This document shows positions 1 through 12,450 of a stretch of DNA of 64,000 nucleotides, in pieces (positions within the stretch are counted from its first letter, which is position 1; each line of letters starts with the position of its first letter). The position numbers and the translations under genes were made by a program. The notes beneath the pieces were generated by a model. It worked only from the letters and a program-made list of their open reading frames with translations, searched no databases and had not been told where the DNA came from. Source of the stretch: Fusarium oxysporum f. sp. lycopersici 4287. Taxonomy: Eukaryota > Ascomycota > Sordariomycetes > Hypocreales > Nectriaceae. The stretch is taken from the NCBI RefSeq assembly GCF_000149955.1, contig NC_030986.1, positions 886,787-950,786 on the forward strand, read 5' to 3'.

Positions 1-3000
1 CACAAAAGGTAGATTAGGGCATAACATCAGTATCAGTCACGAGGGACAACAGAACCAGGCTCAAAAGTATAGCAATCATTGACAAGGCGACGGAAATCAG
101 TAACGAGGACGCCTCAAAACAACAACAACAACACTGCTGGGCCTGGCAGCTTCTTTAACCCAAAGTTCACCACCTACCACCTCCAGCACAACCTGACAGC
201 ACCACACCATCATCACACTCGCATTGAACAAAACAGCAAAACTCAGCAGCCTCATTTCCGCAAATCGCAAGAACAGCTTCGCAAGCGCAACGCAAAAGCC
301 TAGAATAGACGTGAGCTTGGCCAAGATAAGCTATTCGCAAAACTATCAATTCCAAGTTTCGATAGCTCGACGCTTCGACCATAGAATCCCTGCGTTCAGC
401 TTGGCCTCGACCTCTAGAGGTCAACAGGGCTCCCCTCCCCTATCTGGGGCAGATCATCGGGACGAGCAGAGCTTCTCGGCTCCAGTTGTGGCAAAAATGT
501 CCAAGGCACTGGAGCGTGCGAAAGCGAGAGTGAAGATGAAAAATGACATTTAGACTAGATGACATTGCTTTTTGGCTATACGACGGGGCCTGAGCACGGG
601 TTGCCAAGGCATAATGGGGTGATATGAAAACTCAGAGTCTCCATGCATCACTCATCGCTATGGAGATAGTATGCGCTGAACTGTAATGGCCAAGACGTGT
701 TAACGAATGCCTGTATGCTTCTGCATCAGTAGCATGCTCCCATGACGAAAGGATTCCCCTTTTCAATGCTGCAAGCCAACACAACAGCAACGGCCAACGA
801 AGAGCTCACCAAGAAGGGAACAAGCAGACTCACGCGCGGTTTGAGAGTGACAGGCCTGCATGGAACTATCACCGTTGGCGTGGTGCGCTAACACAAATCG
901 TCTCCGGTGACAAGGGCAGCATTGGTAAAGCAGAACGAGAAAGTGGACTGCGCTTTATATGGGGAAAAAAAAGAGCGATAAGAAATAAGTACGATTTGAG
1001 GCTATTTCGCACTGGAATGCGGCTTCAACCGATAGAACGTGTCGTTTTGTATGGTCTTGTCTCACAGCGGGAGATGACTCTCCACTCCCGCAGCCGCTGA
1101 ACATTCTGAGGCTTAAAGTCGTTGACTCAACTTCAGTTGAGGAGAGCGACAAGACGAGGATATTAATTGGTCCCTGGGGCTATCGCGTGGTAATGAGCAA
1201 GGATTCCTCAGATCGTGTTGAACCCTTACGATTTTTGTGCGACAAAATGTCACCTCGTAGGTCATGTCCCTTGCATTATCGCGATTTATCCAAATATTAC
1301 CGGCAAATGTATTATTTTATGAACAGGGAAGCACAACTCAGGGGCAGGGAGTAGGGATCCTCGATGGTCCAATGAGATGAACTAGACTGTTGGAGAATTT
1401 GCAAATCAACCTCGGCGAATGGATCCGAAGCACTGACTGTTTATTCATGCCAAAAGTTTCAATCGAATGACCGGACGATGTCGAAACTTGACATTTCACA
1501 AAGGGTCCTATCAATCATGGATCATGATTATAGTCAAAGAGGCTTCCCCAGTATTCAATGCCACCGTAAGTAAGACGATTATAACTACCAGTAGCACGAC
1601 AGCCACCGTCAGGAACGCTTTCGCATCTACTCCTCCTTTTTACCCCTAAAAAAAGAAAATATTCACTTATGCAGATGCATAAAACACACCCTCTCGCATG
1701 CGCACGATTGCTTACGATAGCTTAGCACCAAGTGGGCGAGTCACGGACGCCAATTGGACTCTAGAAGACGCCACAGCGCGAATGATGCAAATTGCACCCT
1801 CTTGTAGCGCTTGCATTCTTTCAAAGTGCCCCCAAGCCACCAAACAACCGGATCTTTCGATGCCCGTTTTTTTCGTGGCAATTGGGTTCATCCTTCTTTA
1901 ATCTCCCCCTTGGGTTAATGCAAGCCTTGACAAACCGTCTATGACGCTTGGTTGTGTTTCTGTGTGTTTCCTTTGTCGTTGTCATCCACACTCTGGAGAT
2001 TGCGGACGCTAAAATCTGCATGCTGTCAGGTACCCGAACTTTCAGTGTTGATCGTGCGATGGTCATTGGTAGGGATCAACGGGCACACAAAATGGACGTT
2101 TTTGGATCCAGTGTGGTACCAAAACAGAATGTGAAGGCTGTGAAATGCTATAAACGGCATTTGATGAAGATGAAAGAACCAAAAGAGGACGGAAGAATGG
2201 TCAACGGTCATCAATATTACCGTTCTTGTTCCAAAGATACTCCTAATCAAGAGTGAAGAAAGGAAACAATACAAGACAAAACGTCAGCTCTGTAAGCTGG
2301 TGGAGTGTAAGCAAGTCATCATGAGGGGCTTCTTTGAAGCAGACCAAGGAAACAATTCCCACTAAACCGGCTTCTTCGGGTCCTTGGGGACCATGATCCT
2401 ACCAGTCTCAAACAACCATCACGATCGATGAGATTCCAGCACAGATCTCGGTGATCATCATGACGATCAGTGAAAATTCGAGATGCCAAAACTTGGAATC
2501 TGTGGTTCTTCAGTCATTATCGTTCCGTAGGGTAACGTATTTCTGTCACTGCCTCTCACTAACAAAGCCGATATGGGTTGCTTAATTTCCTATTTTCCAT
2601 ATTGCTCCGGAGAGGACGATAGAGTGAACACTAAAAATAACAACCCTTCTTTGATGCTAAATCCAATGGCCGACAAAGGCTAGCAGAGGAACAATACAAA
2701 ATGCCGATGACTAACAACATGCGATTACAGTTGCATGGAGGTTATACAGGAAATGAAGGATACTACCCCTATCGGTAACAGCAACTAGGAATCAATGCAC
2801 AGGTTCAGCTGCTGGGATACTCCAGAAGGTTATTCGTATCAATCAAGATTATCGTAAACTATTTGGTCCAGCCTTGAGCTGAAGTAACAAGATGTAATAG
2901 CGCCTGACCACCGAAGAAACCGGACTCTTTGGTGCGACATCCGACAACAAACTATTGCTCAGCGACTCATCTCTACTAGCTATTACAGCTTTAGGCCTTG

Positions 3001-3738
3001 CAAGGTTGAATGTTTGTAAACGTCTCCCCGGCTCAAATGGACGAAAGTCCATGTGTGCTAATCCCAGTATCGTATCGCTCCACCGCAGCTCTCGGCGACT
3101 GCCTCTTAGCGACTCCGCTAACGACACCCAAAAAGGTTAGTTTAGCCACGATTTAGTCAGGGGTCAGGGGACCACCCCTGTGGAGACCCGACTCAGCGCA
3201 CCATTACCCAAGTGGCTAACGACTTTCATCGTTCTTCGACCCGCACGCACTTTGTTCGACTGTTGCTTTTCCAACAGGCAAATCCACGGCCAAGGCCGGG
3301 CTGACGACACAAGAGCCCGTTATTTACAGCACTGAGCAGGGTCCTTGTTCTGGATTAGATCCATCTGCTCATCTCTGACATGGGTGTGAAGCCCTGCTCA
3401 ATAGCGCCCCAAACTAACGCGAAGCTCAGGCACACTATCAAATCTGAGTATGGGTCACCCACCCACGCCCAACGGCCCACGCCCGCGAGAGGATGAGAAG
3501 AGAGCGAGAGAGATGGGGGAGAGGCAGGGTAGGGGATGAATGAATGAACGGACCAGGCGCTGTCGGTCGTTTCTTGCATATAAACACCATCCTCCGACCT
3601 ACATGGGCATTCTTTTCCTTCCCACTTCTCTTCTTGTCACTCTCTCTTATTACAGTCTTCGCGGAACACAAGTAACTCTTCAGAGTTCTACCGCAGTCCA
3701 TTCGTTCATTACTGAATCTGTACATTCTTTCCAACATA
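1..3738. other. gene-free region, ends in promoter of the repeat-protein gene
   Basis: I see no convincing gene here. The open frames are all under about 120 codons, lack recognisable domains and overlap each other on both strands. The first 550 bases are A/C-rich with a CAA run and could be the promoter or leader of a gene left of the window. The last 170 bases look like a strong fungal promoter and leader: a TATA-like 'catataaaca' near 3577 is followed by long C/T-rich stretches up to the start codon at 3739. Confidence 0.6.
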
Positions 3739-5847
3739 ATGAAGAGCGTCGTCTTTATGGCCATGGCCTTTGGCCTGGCTTCTGCCAACATCTCCCCCCG
3801 CTACGAGCTTCCTCCTTCCACGGAGACATGCGAGTGTGATACCGAGGACCTTTGCTACCAGGCTGTCCACGCTCTCGGTGCCACTTTCTGCGACCACATC
3901 GAGAACTGCCAGCTCCCTTCAGCTTGTGCTGACCGTCAAACTCTCCAGGAGGCTTGCACCTGCGTTCTCCCCACTACCACCACTGCTGCTATCGTCTCTA
4001 CCACCGAGACTGCTAGCACCGAGGCTGGTACTGCCACTACCGAGACTGCCACCACTGAGGCTGAGACTGCCACTACCGGTACCACTGAGGTTGACACTGC
4101 TACAACCGAGACCGCCACTACCAAGGCTGGCACTGCTACCACTGAGACTGAGACCGAGACTGCTTCTCAGTCTACTGAGACTGCCACCGGTGTCACCACC
4201 GAGGCTGCCTCCACCACCACTGCCCCTGCTGAGACCAACACTACCACTGAGGAGGAGGACTGCGACTCTACCACTGAGGAGCTCTCCACGGGCACTGAGA
4301 CTGCCACTGCTCCTACCGGTACTGAGACCGCCCCTGTCAACACCGATACCAAGACTGAGACTGCTCCTACTGGCACTGAGACCGCCCCTGTCAACACTGA
4401 CACCAAGACCGAGACCGCCCCTACTGGCACTGAGACTAAGACTGAGACCGCTCCCACCGGTACTGAGACTGCTCCCGTCAACACTGACACCAAGACTGAG
4501 ACCGCTCCCACCGGTACTGAGACTGCTCCCGTCAACACTGACACCAAGACCGAGACTGCTCCTACTGGTACCGAGACTGCTCCCGTCAACACCGATACCA
4601 AGACTGAGACTGCTCCTACTGGCACTGAGACCGCCCCTGTCAACACTGACACCAAGACCGAGACTGCTCCTACTGGTACCGAGACTGCTCCCGTCAACAC
4701 TGATACCAAGACTGAGACTGCTCCCGTTAACACCAAGACCAAGACTGAGACCGCTCCTACTGGTACTGAGACTGAGACTGCTCCTGTCAACACCAAGACC
4801 AAGACTGAGGGTGTTTCCACTACTGAGGGATCCCACGGTACCCAGACCACTGAGGCTACCGTCCCTTACACCACCAAGACTGTCTACACCACTGCTGTCC
4901 ACACCTACTCCAAGTGCCCTGACTACGTCAAGGACTGCCCTTACGGAACTCACGGTCCTTACACCGTCACTGAGACTGTTGCTGTTTCCACCACTGTCTG
5001 CCCTGTGACTGAGGAGCACCCCAAGCCTACTGGTTACACCACCAAGACTGTCTACTCGACTGAGGTCTACACCATCTCCAAGTGCCCTCCTTCCGTCAAG
5101 GACTGCCCTTACGGATCCGTCACCACCAAGAGCTACCCCGTCTCTACCACCGTCTGCCCCATCACCGAGGAGCACTCTAAGCCTACCGGCTACGCTCCTC
5201 CTGAGTACACCACCAAGACTGTCTACTCCACCAAGGTCTACACTGTCACCAAGTGCGGCCCTGAGGTCAAGGACTGCCCTTACGGTTCCGTCACCACTGA
5301 GACTGTCCCTGTCTCTACCACCGTCTGCCCTGTCACTGAGGAGCACCCCGCCAAGCCCACTGGCTATGCTCCTCCTGCCCACAGCACTCTCTACACCACC
5401 AAGACCGCCTACCTCACCAAGGTCTACACCGTTACCAAGTGCGGTCCTGAGGTCCCCAACTGCCCTTACGGCTCTGTCACCACCGAGACCGTCCAGCAGA
5501 CCACTGTCTACGCCACTGGTACCAAGGAGATTCCTTCTTACCCCACCGTTGTCGTCCCCAAGCCTGAGCAGCCTGAGCAGCCTGAGCACCCCGCCCAGCC
5601 TGAGTACCCTGCTCCTAAGCCCGAGCACCCCGAGACTCCTGCCCAGCCTGAGCACCCCGCTAAGCCTGAGCAGCCCGAGACTCCCTCCAAGCCTGAGCAC
5701 CCTGCTTACCCTGCTCCTCCTGCTAAGACTGAGACCTACAAGGCTCCTGAGCCCAGCCAGCCTTCTGCCACTCTCCCCTACCACGCCCCCACTGGCACTG
5801 CCCCCGCTGTCGAGGTCACTGCCGGTGCTTCTCGCTTCGGTGTCGAG
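3739..5847 (+). CDS. secreted Thr/Pro-rich tandem-repeat cell wall protein (3' end in gap)
   Basis: A single open frame of 703 codons runs into the assembly gap, so the C-terminus and stop are missing. The first ~17 residues form a signal peptide ending in ASA. Residues ~30-80 are Cys-rich (CECDTEDLC, CDHIENC, CACxCV-like spacing). Next come a Thr/Glu-rich region, seven or more near-identical 18-residue units built on NTDTKTETAP, four modules of about 60 residues beginning YTTKTVY with Cys at KC, DCPYG and TTVCP, and a PEQPEHP-type Pro-rich stretch. This is the architecture of fungal GPI-anchored or wall-bound adhesin-like proteins. A GPI signal would lie in the gap, so anchoring is inference. 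Synonymous positions are almost all C or T, which suggests strong expression. The start has a good context and follows a C/T-rich leader. No enzymatic domain is seen. Confidence 0.85.
4309..4809 (+). repeat. 54-bp in-frame minisatellite (18-aa TETAPVNTDTK units)
   Basis: The DNA repeats with a 54-base period inside the wall-protein gene. Seven full units and several shortened or altered ones (NTKTKTE instead of NTDTKTE; units lacking the PVN segment) are present. Neighbouring units differ mostly by synonymous C/T changes, so the array is homogenised in protein more than in DNA. Copy number is likely to vary between strains. Confidence 0.9.
4867..5520 (+). repeat. four ~56-62-residue Cys modules in the wall protein
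   Basis: Four tandem modules start with Y-T-T-K-T at about 4867, 5035, 5206 and 5392. Each carries a conserved KC, a DCPYG or NCPYG motif and, in the first three, STTVCP followed by (V/I)TEEH. The fourth lacks the STTVCP cysteine (TVQQTTVYATG instead), so it is a truncated or capping module. The same module type recurs in predicted GPI-anchored wall proteins of Pezizomycotina. Confidence 0.8.
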
Positions 5848-5947
5848 NNNNNNNNNNNNNNNNNNNNNNNNNNNNNNNNNNNNNNNNNNNNNNNNNNNNN
5901 NNNNNNNNNNNNNNNNNNNNNNNNNNNNNNNNNNNNNNNNNNNNNNN
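5848..5947. other. assembly gap (100 N)
   Basis: Exactly 100 N, the conventional size for a gap of unknown length. It removes the end of the wall-protein gene. Sequence after the gap is AT-rich and looks like 3' untranslated DNA. Confidence 0.95.
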
Positions 5948-8264
5948 GCATCATGGAACATAAAACTTTCCCTTTGCTGTTTATTTATTACAAACATAAT
6001 AAGCTTCACTATGTACATAGTATGATTTAGACGATCTTGGCTCGGCCAAGTAGTGGTAGAAAGAATGGTTACGATTTTTGGATAATATTGTGTAATTTTG
6101 TTGAAGATACCACATCATCAATTATAGACATATCTTAATAAGTCTTCGGTCCTTGTGATTATGAAAATGCCTTTTTACTTGAACTCGAACAAATGACTGA
6201 CTGCTTCAAGTCCAAGTCCAAGTCCTTCCCTCGAAGATCAACAGCCCAGCCGTTTATCACATGAGACCACTTGATCCTTTGTCGTCACTAGTGTCTCCAT
6301 GTGATACCAGTTTTGTAAACTCTATGTCCTTCGATTCATCACGTGGAACAGCGCTAGAACAAAGAGGAGGGGGTGAGCAAAACAAATTAGGGGACCGTTT
6401 CAACCGGATCGTTGGGAACAGAAACAGGGCGGGATTTTTCCCGAAAGTCAAAAAGCCTTGTGGCCGTTGAGGAGAAAAAGGGGAGACATGTCTCTGCTCT
6501 GGAATGCGGAAGCAGATAGTGGCGTGTGGAGGGGTTCTAGAAGATAGGCGTGTTTTGAATGGAAATGTGGCTTTTAGTTGCGGTGTGAGAGAATATCGGT
6601 GAGGATGGTAAAGAGTGAAAATTACAAAGGGTGAATGATACTGAGTTCAGACACAGAGCCAGACTGCCAGAGGATTGTTTTGGACTGTTGTCAAGTTCTT
6701 TGAAGGGCATAGAATTTACAGGGGTGTGTGATAGAAACATTCGGAGGTTGAAGAATAGCCGTGATTGGCTCTTCAGAATGAGACAAAGGGAAGCAAACGA
6801 CTCCTTGAGCGAGATCCATGAGTCGTCTGAGAATGTCTCATCGCTCAATCCTCCCTTTGTCCCGTTACACCCGCAAGATTTCGAACGATGACATAGTGTC
6901 TACGTACCAGTCACAAGGTGGGTGTGGTGTCGTCGATGGCTTCAAGTTTCAACAGTCAGCCATGAAAGAAACGGTGTCGTGGCTAGAAACAACCAACCGA
7001 TTTTACCGCTAAAGTTGATAAATGGCAGCTGTATTTATGGCGGGGTAGATAGGTCTCTTTTTCGAGGTCGGATGACTCATAGAGATGTCGAGCGCGGCTG
7101 TTTCAACTAATGAGGCGGCGAATGCAAGGGCTGATGACATACATGACGCGCTTGGAGGGAGACGTTTCAGAGAAGGGATGCCAAGGCGAACCGTTTTTTT
7201 ATAATTGAATACTTCCTAGTAGTTCGGTGAGCTCTGTTAAACAGAAGTTATTCGATAATCAGATATGAAGCACTCGATCGGTTGCAATGTCTAATGGCCG
7301 TTCAATTAATCCGACCCTAGCTGGGCAGTTGGTTCTTCAGTCTCGGCACTTCCATCATCGTCAGTATCAATTTAAGAATTCCTCTTGTCTTCAACCATAT
7401 TGACATCATTCTTCTCCGCTATTGAGAAAAGAAGAAGCAGCAACATAACGAATTGCTGCATAGAAGTTGGTGGTGATGCCGAAAAGCCTCGTTGGTGTGG
7501 CGCAAGGCTTTTTGTGCCTGGAGCCACAGTAAGCACAGCCGTGATCTGCGCCTCTGCATGTGTTCCACTGATGCCAGGGCAGCAACCAAGGTTCCCTCTG
7601 AATTGACAGGCTCGGCTCTGGTTCTGTGATGGAGAATTGAATATTTCATCATTTAATTGATCAAACGATTAAGAATTTTGACGTAACTATATTCAAGTTG
7701 AGGCTACTGAAATGGCCCATGTTGGCAGTAATTGGTGGGAACTGTAACAGCCCTGTAACACTATCGAACAGCCTGTATTATAGCTGTCTACGGGAATGGC
7801 CTCAGCGTCATTAGTTGCAGATTAGATTATCTCCCTCGTCTATCTCCCGATCACGGACGTCAATGCATCGGGAACACGGCACTCAGACCTCCTACGGACT
7901 TATGCTCCTCTAGCTATCCATTTACAGCATATTCTGTCTCACCCAAACATTCATTTGTAGCACTCGCAACCTCTTTCCGAACAGGCCTCCTGCGAGCCAT
8001 GAGGCGCAGCACCTCTTCCATTCCACACTCTGCTGCAGGTTATTTGTGGCCCGCGGCCTGTTCTGGCGGCCATCTTTTTCCTTCACCACTGCCCTCTGGT
8101 GACCTACGTCTTGGGCCTAAGAGGGAGCTGACTTATAAGCTTGCAATTCCCGTATCAACCATCAGCATCATGACAGCCTCGTCAACTATAGCTAAAAGCA
8201 GCATCGGAATTCCTCTGATTGCCCCTTTTCCATTTATTGTTGATTGTGATCAAAGCTCAGCGCA
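5948..8264. other. gene-free region
   Basis: After the gap the DNA is AT-rich and non-coding in appearance. Small frames around 6261-7110 have no domain, no consistent codon use and no splice continuity. The last few hundred bases are the upstream region of the ankyrin gene. I see no RNA gene here. Confidence 0.55.
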
Positions 8265-10495
8265 ATGAACAATAACGTTGCTTCGCCGTTTAACCTTCAA
8301 GTTCCGATATCGTCTGCTTCGCCTAGCGGATCGAATAACACAACTACTGGAAGACCGCCATTATGGACGCCTTCATCGCGACGAAAAGTCTCACGACTTT
8401 ATCTTTATACTACGCTTCCTTTGGAGAAGATTATGGCAGTGGTTCATGCTAAATCTCCCGATACCCCTGCGCCTGGGTACGTGCTTTTCGATATTGTGTT
8501 GCGGATATATCCTAATAATTGTATAGTAAAGATTCCGCCCACAAGACACTCAATGCGATGCTCAACAAACAGCCACGATGGCTTCATCCCAAAACAGAAG
8601 ACGATATGGTGCGGCGACTAGAAGAGCTGGCTCTTTCTCCTACACGCACAAGCTCAACCCATAATTCCGTCGCATCTCCAACTCAAGGTTCTGGACCTAT
8701 TCCAGCTCTGAACGCTATCCCAACGCCGCATCTTGTTAGAGATCCCGGTACTAGAGTTTCGCTCGAGGTTCCGCCTTTTAACCAATATCCGCAGCAATTT
8801 ATCCCAAATAATGGAACCGCTGCCCAAAGACAGATCCAACAAAACCAGGAGGACAACAGTACTTTTCGAAACTTCTTACAGCGACCTACATTCATGACTA
8901 CATCGACGGACTGCACTACTGGAAGTTTACGACAAATACTCAATGACTATTCACATCCGTACGTCAAGACAGTAAAGCGCCTCATAAAACGATATACAGC
9001 GCCTCTCAACCGTCGAGGAACCAGTCTATCTCCCATCTCGGATGAAGAGCCAAGTGTGGCATCATGGCTCAACGATCGTGACGCACCAGTTCACTTGCCC
9101 ATGGGACCTTACTACCTTCCCGGAAACTTCCTCTGCATCGACGAATTTGCCCAATATACATGTTTTCCGCAAGATGAGATTCATCAAAAATTGGCTTGTT
9201 TCTGCCGCCCTATCCACGAGATCGAAGAGCCAGCTTGGATCACAGCACATGGCCCTACTCAAACTGGAACCAATGCATTATCAGCTGCTGTCCATGGTAA
9301 TTTATTCGAAGAGCGTGATCAATTTGGTCACACGGTGCTTCATCTCATGGCTGCGCGATTCTTGTCGGATTATCTTTTTCAGGCGATTATCTCGGATAAG
9401 GCCAACTATATCCTGAATGTGCAGAATACAGCGGGCCAAACACTCCTCCACGTCTTACACACAAACTGGTTTCAACCTCAAAACAAGGAGTTGCTGAAGC
9501 AGCTGTTGGATGCACTCGCTCACAAGGAATTCGACTTCAGTGCGCGCGACTACTATGGACGCTCATTCTCGCATATTCTCTTATTGCGGGACACACCACC
9601 TGGGCTACGAAATTATGCACTCGGGCTGTGCAGCGCAACCAGTTATCAGAAGAGAGACGCCTTCAACGTAACGCCTACTTTTTCAGCCATCCCCGGGCCT
9701 GGAATGGGTATCAGCAGAGCGAGCACACAGGCTATGGACGTCGACCCTCCAGCACCAATGTCTCGACAAGCTAGCATTGCTGATCCTTGGCACTTTGACG
9801 ATATCCACCAGGAGACACAACTCCTCAAGTACATCAATGATGCGGAACTCAACCCCAGACTTGAAGACGACCAAGGCCGCAATGGACTCCACTGCCTCGC
9901 AGCCGCCACGCTGAGCGAAACGAGCATCACACAAAAGTACTACCTCGACGAGAACGGCGTGCCAATCGACCGAAGACGCAGAAGGGACAAGACCGTTAAG
10001 AACTCGGACTCGTGCACCGATAGATTACAATTCCGCCTTGTTCTTCTCCAAAACCTCCTCGATGCAGGCGTCGATCCAAATCACTACGACATCCACGGCA
10101 ACACACCCCTAATGGCCTTCGTCGCTCAACTTCCTGAAGATGATGACTACAAAATCGGCCCCGATATCATTCGAGAACTAATAGATGCCGGCGCACAAGT
10201 CAACGCTCGAAACCGATCAGGCGAAACAGCACTGCACATCGCTGTTCGCTGCGGTCACAAACTCGCTGTTAAACAGCTTGTTGAGAGCGGCGCATGTGTC
10301 CATGTTCGCGATGCAGCAGGTAGAAGTGTGCTGGAAGTCACGGATGTCAAGATGAAGGGTTTAAGAGGTCACGATGATGCAGAGTATGCGCACCTTGAAG
10401 CGTGTAGGGCTTGGCTGAGTGGGATTTCGGGAGGAGCGGTGCAAGAGCCGACGGTATTGCAGGAGTGGGAGGTTGTCTCTGATGATGAGAGCTGA
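8265..10495 (+). CDS. ankyrin-repeat protein with Clr5-like N-terminus
   Basis: Two exons, 8265-8476 and 8527-10495, joined across a 50-nt intron (GTACGT donor, TATAG acceptor), give 726 residues. The N-terminal ~100 residues (TP..RRKVSRLY..TTLPLEKIM...) resemble the Clr5-type domain found at the start of many Fusarium ankyrin proteins; the intron falls inside it. The middle is low-complexity. The C-terminal half holds at least six ankyrin-like helices: DQFGHTVLHLMAA, NTAGQTLLHVL, DYYGRSFSHIL, DQGRNGLHCLAAA, DIHGNTPLMAF and NRSGETALHIAVRCGH. Ankyrin repeats mediate protein binding; no catalytic domain is seen, so the role is unknown. The start is the first in-frame ATG that keeps the Clr5-like region. 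Confidence 0.85.
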
Positions 10496-11317
10496 GGAGA
10501 TTGATGGTTATATGTGTCTATATGGGGTTTGCACTTTTGGGACGGCGTTGGGATAGAGGCGGATACCCTGGTGTTACATGGCAAAAGAAGGAATAGACTT
10601 GCTTTCACCGTACATATAGGGACTTTAGATCTCCTCACACAATGCAAGAAAGAAGTAAAAACAACAATTCGCCGAATTCCATGTAAGATGCTGGTGACAG
10701 CGCGTTCTAGAGCAGTTACTCTGGCTATCATCTGAAGTAAGGGCATACGCCACGACTGGGCATCACGAACTACCCACGAAGAACTCTTTATCGTGTAAAT
10801 TCAGTCGTTGAACAACTCCGATACAGTTGATGAACCCTTGTATGAATGTTATTCGCGGACTTTGCGACCTCAATAATTTCTCCAGATCCTTCAAGCTAGG
10901 AATGTATGCTCTAGTCTCAAAAGGGATCTATAAACGCATCGCTGCACCTTTGCCCTCATCCTACAGTACGATAATACCCTTGCTCTAAAGTCCGAAAGCG
11001 AAGGTTGTCTCAGTCTACCAGCAATATGATTGGCCCTCCTTACTCCTTCGGACTTCTTGGCGAAAAGCGTCAGCATCGGCCCCTCCCACGCCGATGGCTG
11101 ACGCCAGCCGCGATGAACTGCAACACTGGCACTTCATTTATTGGTATGCACCATACAATATCAACGGCATCAATTTCGGACTTTAGAAATGACTTTCATT
11201 ATAAATATCGTGGGATACTACCACTTGAATAGACTTATCATCATCAACACTTGCAATTCAGAACAAACACTCAAAAAGACACTACAAAACACAACTTGAG
11301 CTATCAACTCAATCACC
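10496..11317. other. intergenic region upstream of the dehydrogenase
   Basis: No gene seen. Small frames on both strands have no recognisable domain. The last ~100 bases are A/C-rich with many CAA and ACTCAA triplets, the usual look of a filamentous-fungal 5' leader. Confidence 0.6.
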
Positions 11318-12450
11318 ATGTCTCCTCACTCTGCTTCAACCACCACCAACGACCTCGTCAACGAGTATGCCAACATCATCAAGGGCAAAACAATCCTCAC
11401 GACCGGTGTCACACCCAACAGTCTCGGCGCAACCTTTATCCTAGAAACCGCCTCCAAATCCCCATCCCTTCTCATCCTCGCAGGCCGCAACGCCTCCAAA
11501 CTCCAAGAGATGTCTGAAGCCATCACCAAGACGAACCCTTCCGTCAAGACCCGCTCTCTTGTGGTAGATCTTGGCTCTTTGGCTTCAGTGCGAAAAGCTG
11601 CTGAGGAGGTTAACAGCTGGAGTGATGTGCCTAGCATTGATGTCGTTGTTAACAATGCTGGAGTCATGGCTATTCCATATACCAAGAGTGTGGATGGCTA
11701 TGAGATGCAGTTTGCTATTTGTCATCTTGGACATTTCCTTTTGACGAACTTGACTATGGATAAGATTCTTGCTTCGGAGTCACCTCGTGTTGTTAACATC
11801 TCGAGCAATGGCCACAGTCTTGGTCCTATTCGCTTCGCCGATCCTCACTTCAGTGTAAGTCATCTAGCCTTGCATTTTGTACCATACTAACTTGAAAAAG
11901 GATGGCGAGATTTACGACCAATGGAGTGCCTACGGTCAATCCAAGACTGCAAACATGCTCTTCTCTGTATCTTTGGCTCAAAAGCTAGGAAGCCGTGGCC
12001 TTGAATCTTACAGTGTTCACCCTGGCCTCATCCTGTCAACTGGTCTCGGCACACATCTAGACTTTGCCAATATGGACGCTGATCTGGGCACTTTCAGTAC
12101 GTTAACTCACCGTCCTTCCACTACTTCAACTAAAAAATCCCCAGTCAAGTCTCATCGCGCACGAGGCAACTCTGAAGGGTGGGCAGCCATTCCCCCTGTT
12201 CCCGTCGAAGTTGGCGCTGCGACACATGCATTCGCTGCTTTCGACCCCAACATCAAAGGTGAGATATTATTTCCAAATGAGTATGAATAAATACTAATAC
12301 CTAATAGCAAGCAACGGCGCTCATCTCTTGGAGGCGAGGGTTGCTGATCCTTTTGTTGATACTGTCAAGGCTTGGGCGCGAGATGCTGTTGAGGCTGAGA
12401 AGTTGTGGAGGCTGAGTGAGGAGCTTGTTGGGCAGAAGTTTGGATATTAA
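11318..12450 (+). CDS. short-chain dehydrogenase/reductase, WWOX/RDH-like
   Basis: Four exons, 11318-11854, 11901-12096, 12145-12258 and 12308-12450, give 329 residues. It is a classical-fold SDR: an N-terminal dinucleotide-binding loop (TTGVTPNSLGATF in place of TGxxxGIG), the NNAG motif (VVNNAGVM), the serine strand (NISSNGHS), and the YxxxK catalytic pair in YGQSKTAN, followed by VHPG. It probably oxidises or reduces a small alcohol or carbonyl with NAD(P)H; the substrate cannot be told. The second intron is 48 nt, a multiple of three and free of stops, so its splicing is inferred from the GTACGT donor, a CAACTAA branch-like site and a CCAG acceptor. The glycine loop is degenerate, as in fungal SDRs of secondary metabolism, but no cluster is visible. 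Confidence 0.88.

Noticed and set aside
3770..5008. A 412-codon plus-strand frame rich in Leu, Pro and Arg.
   Set aside because: Shifted-frame shadow of the same repeats; no signal or domain.
3919..6018. A 699-codon open frame on the minus strand, antisense to the wall-protein gene.
   Set aside because: It is a mirror of the repeat structure: codons ending in C or T and few A's in the sense frame leave no antisense stops. It is mostly Ser/Gly/Leu repeats and crosses the N gap.
6537..6848. A 103-codon minus-strand frame starting MSDETFSDDSW.
   Set aside because: No recognisable domain, no ATG context and no coding signal either side.
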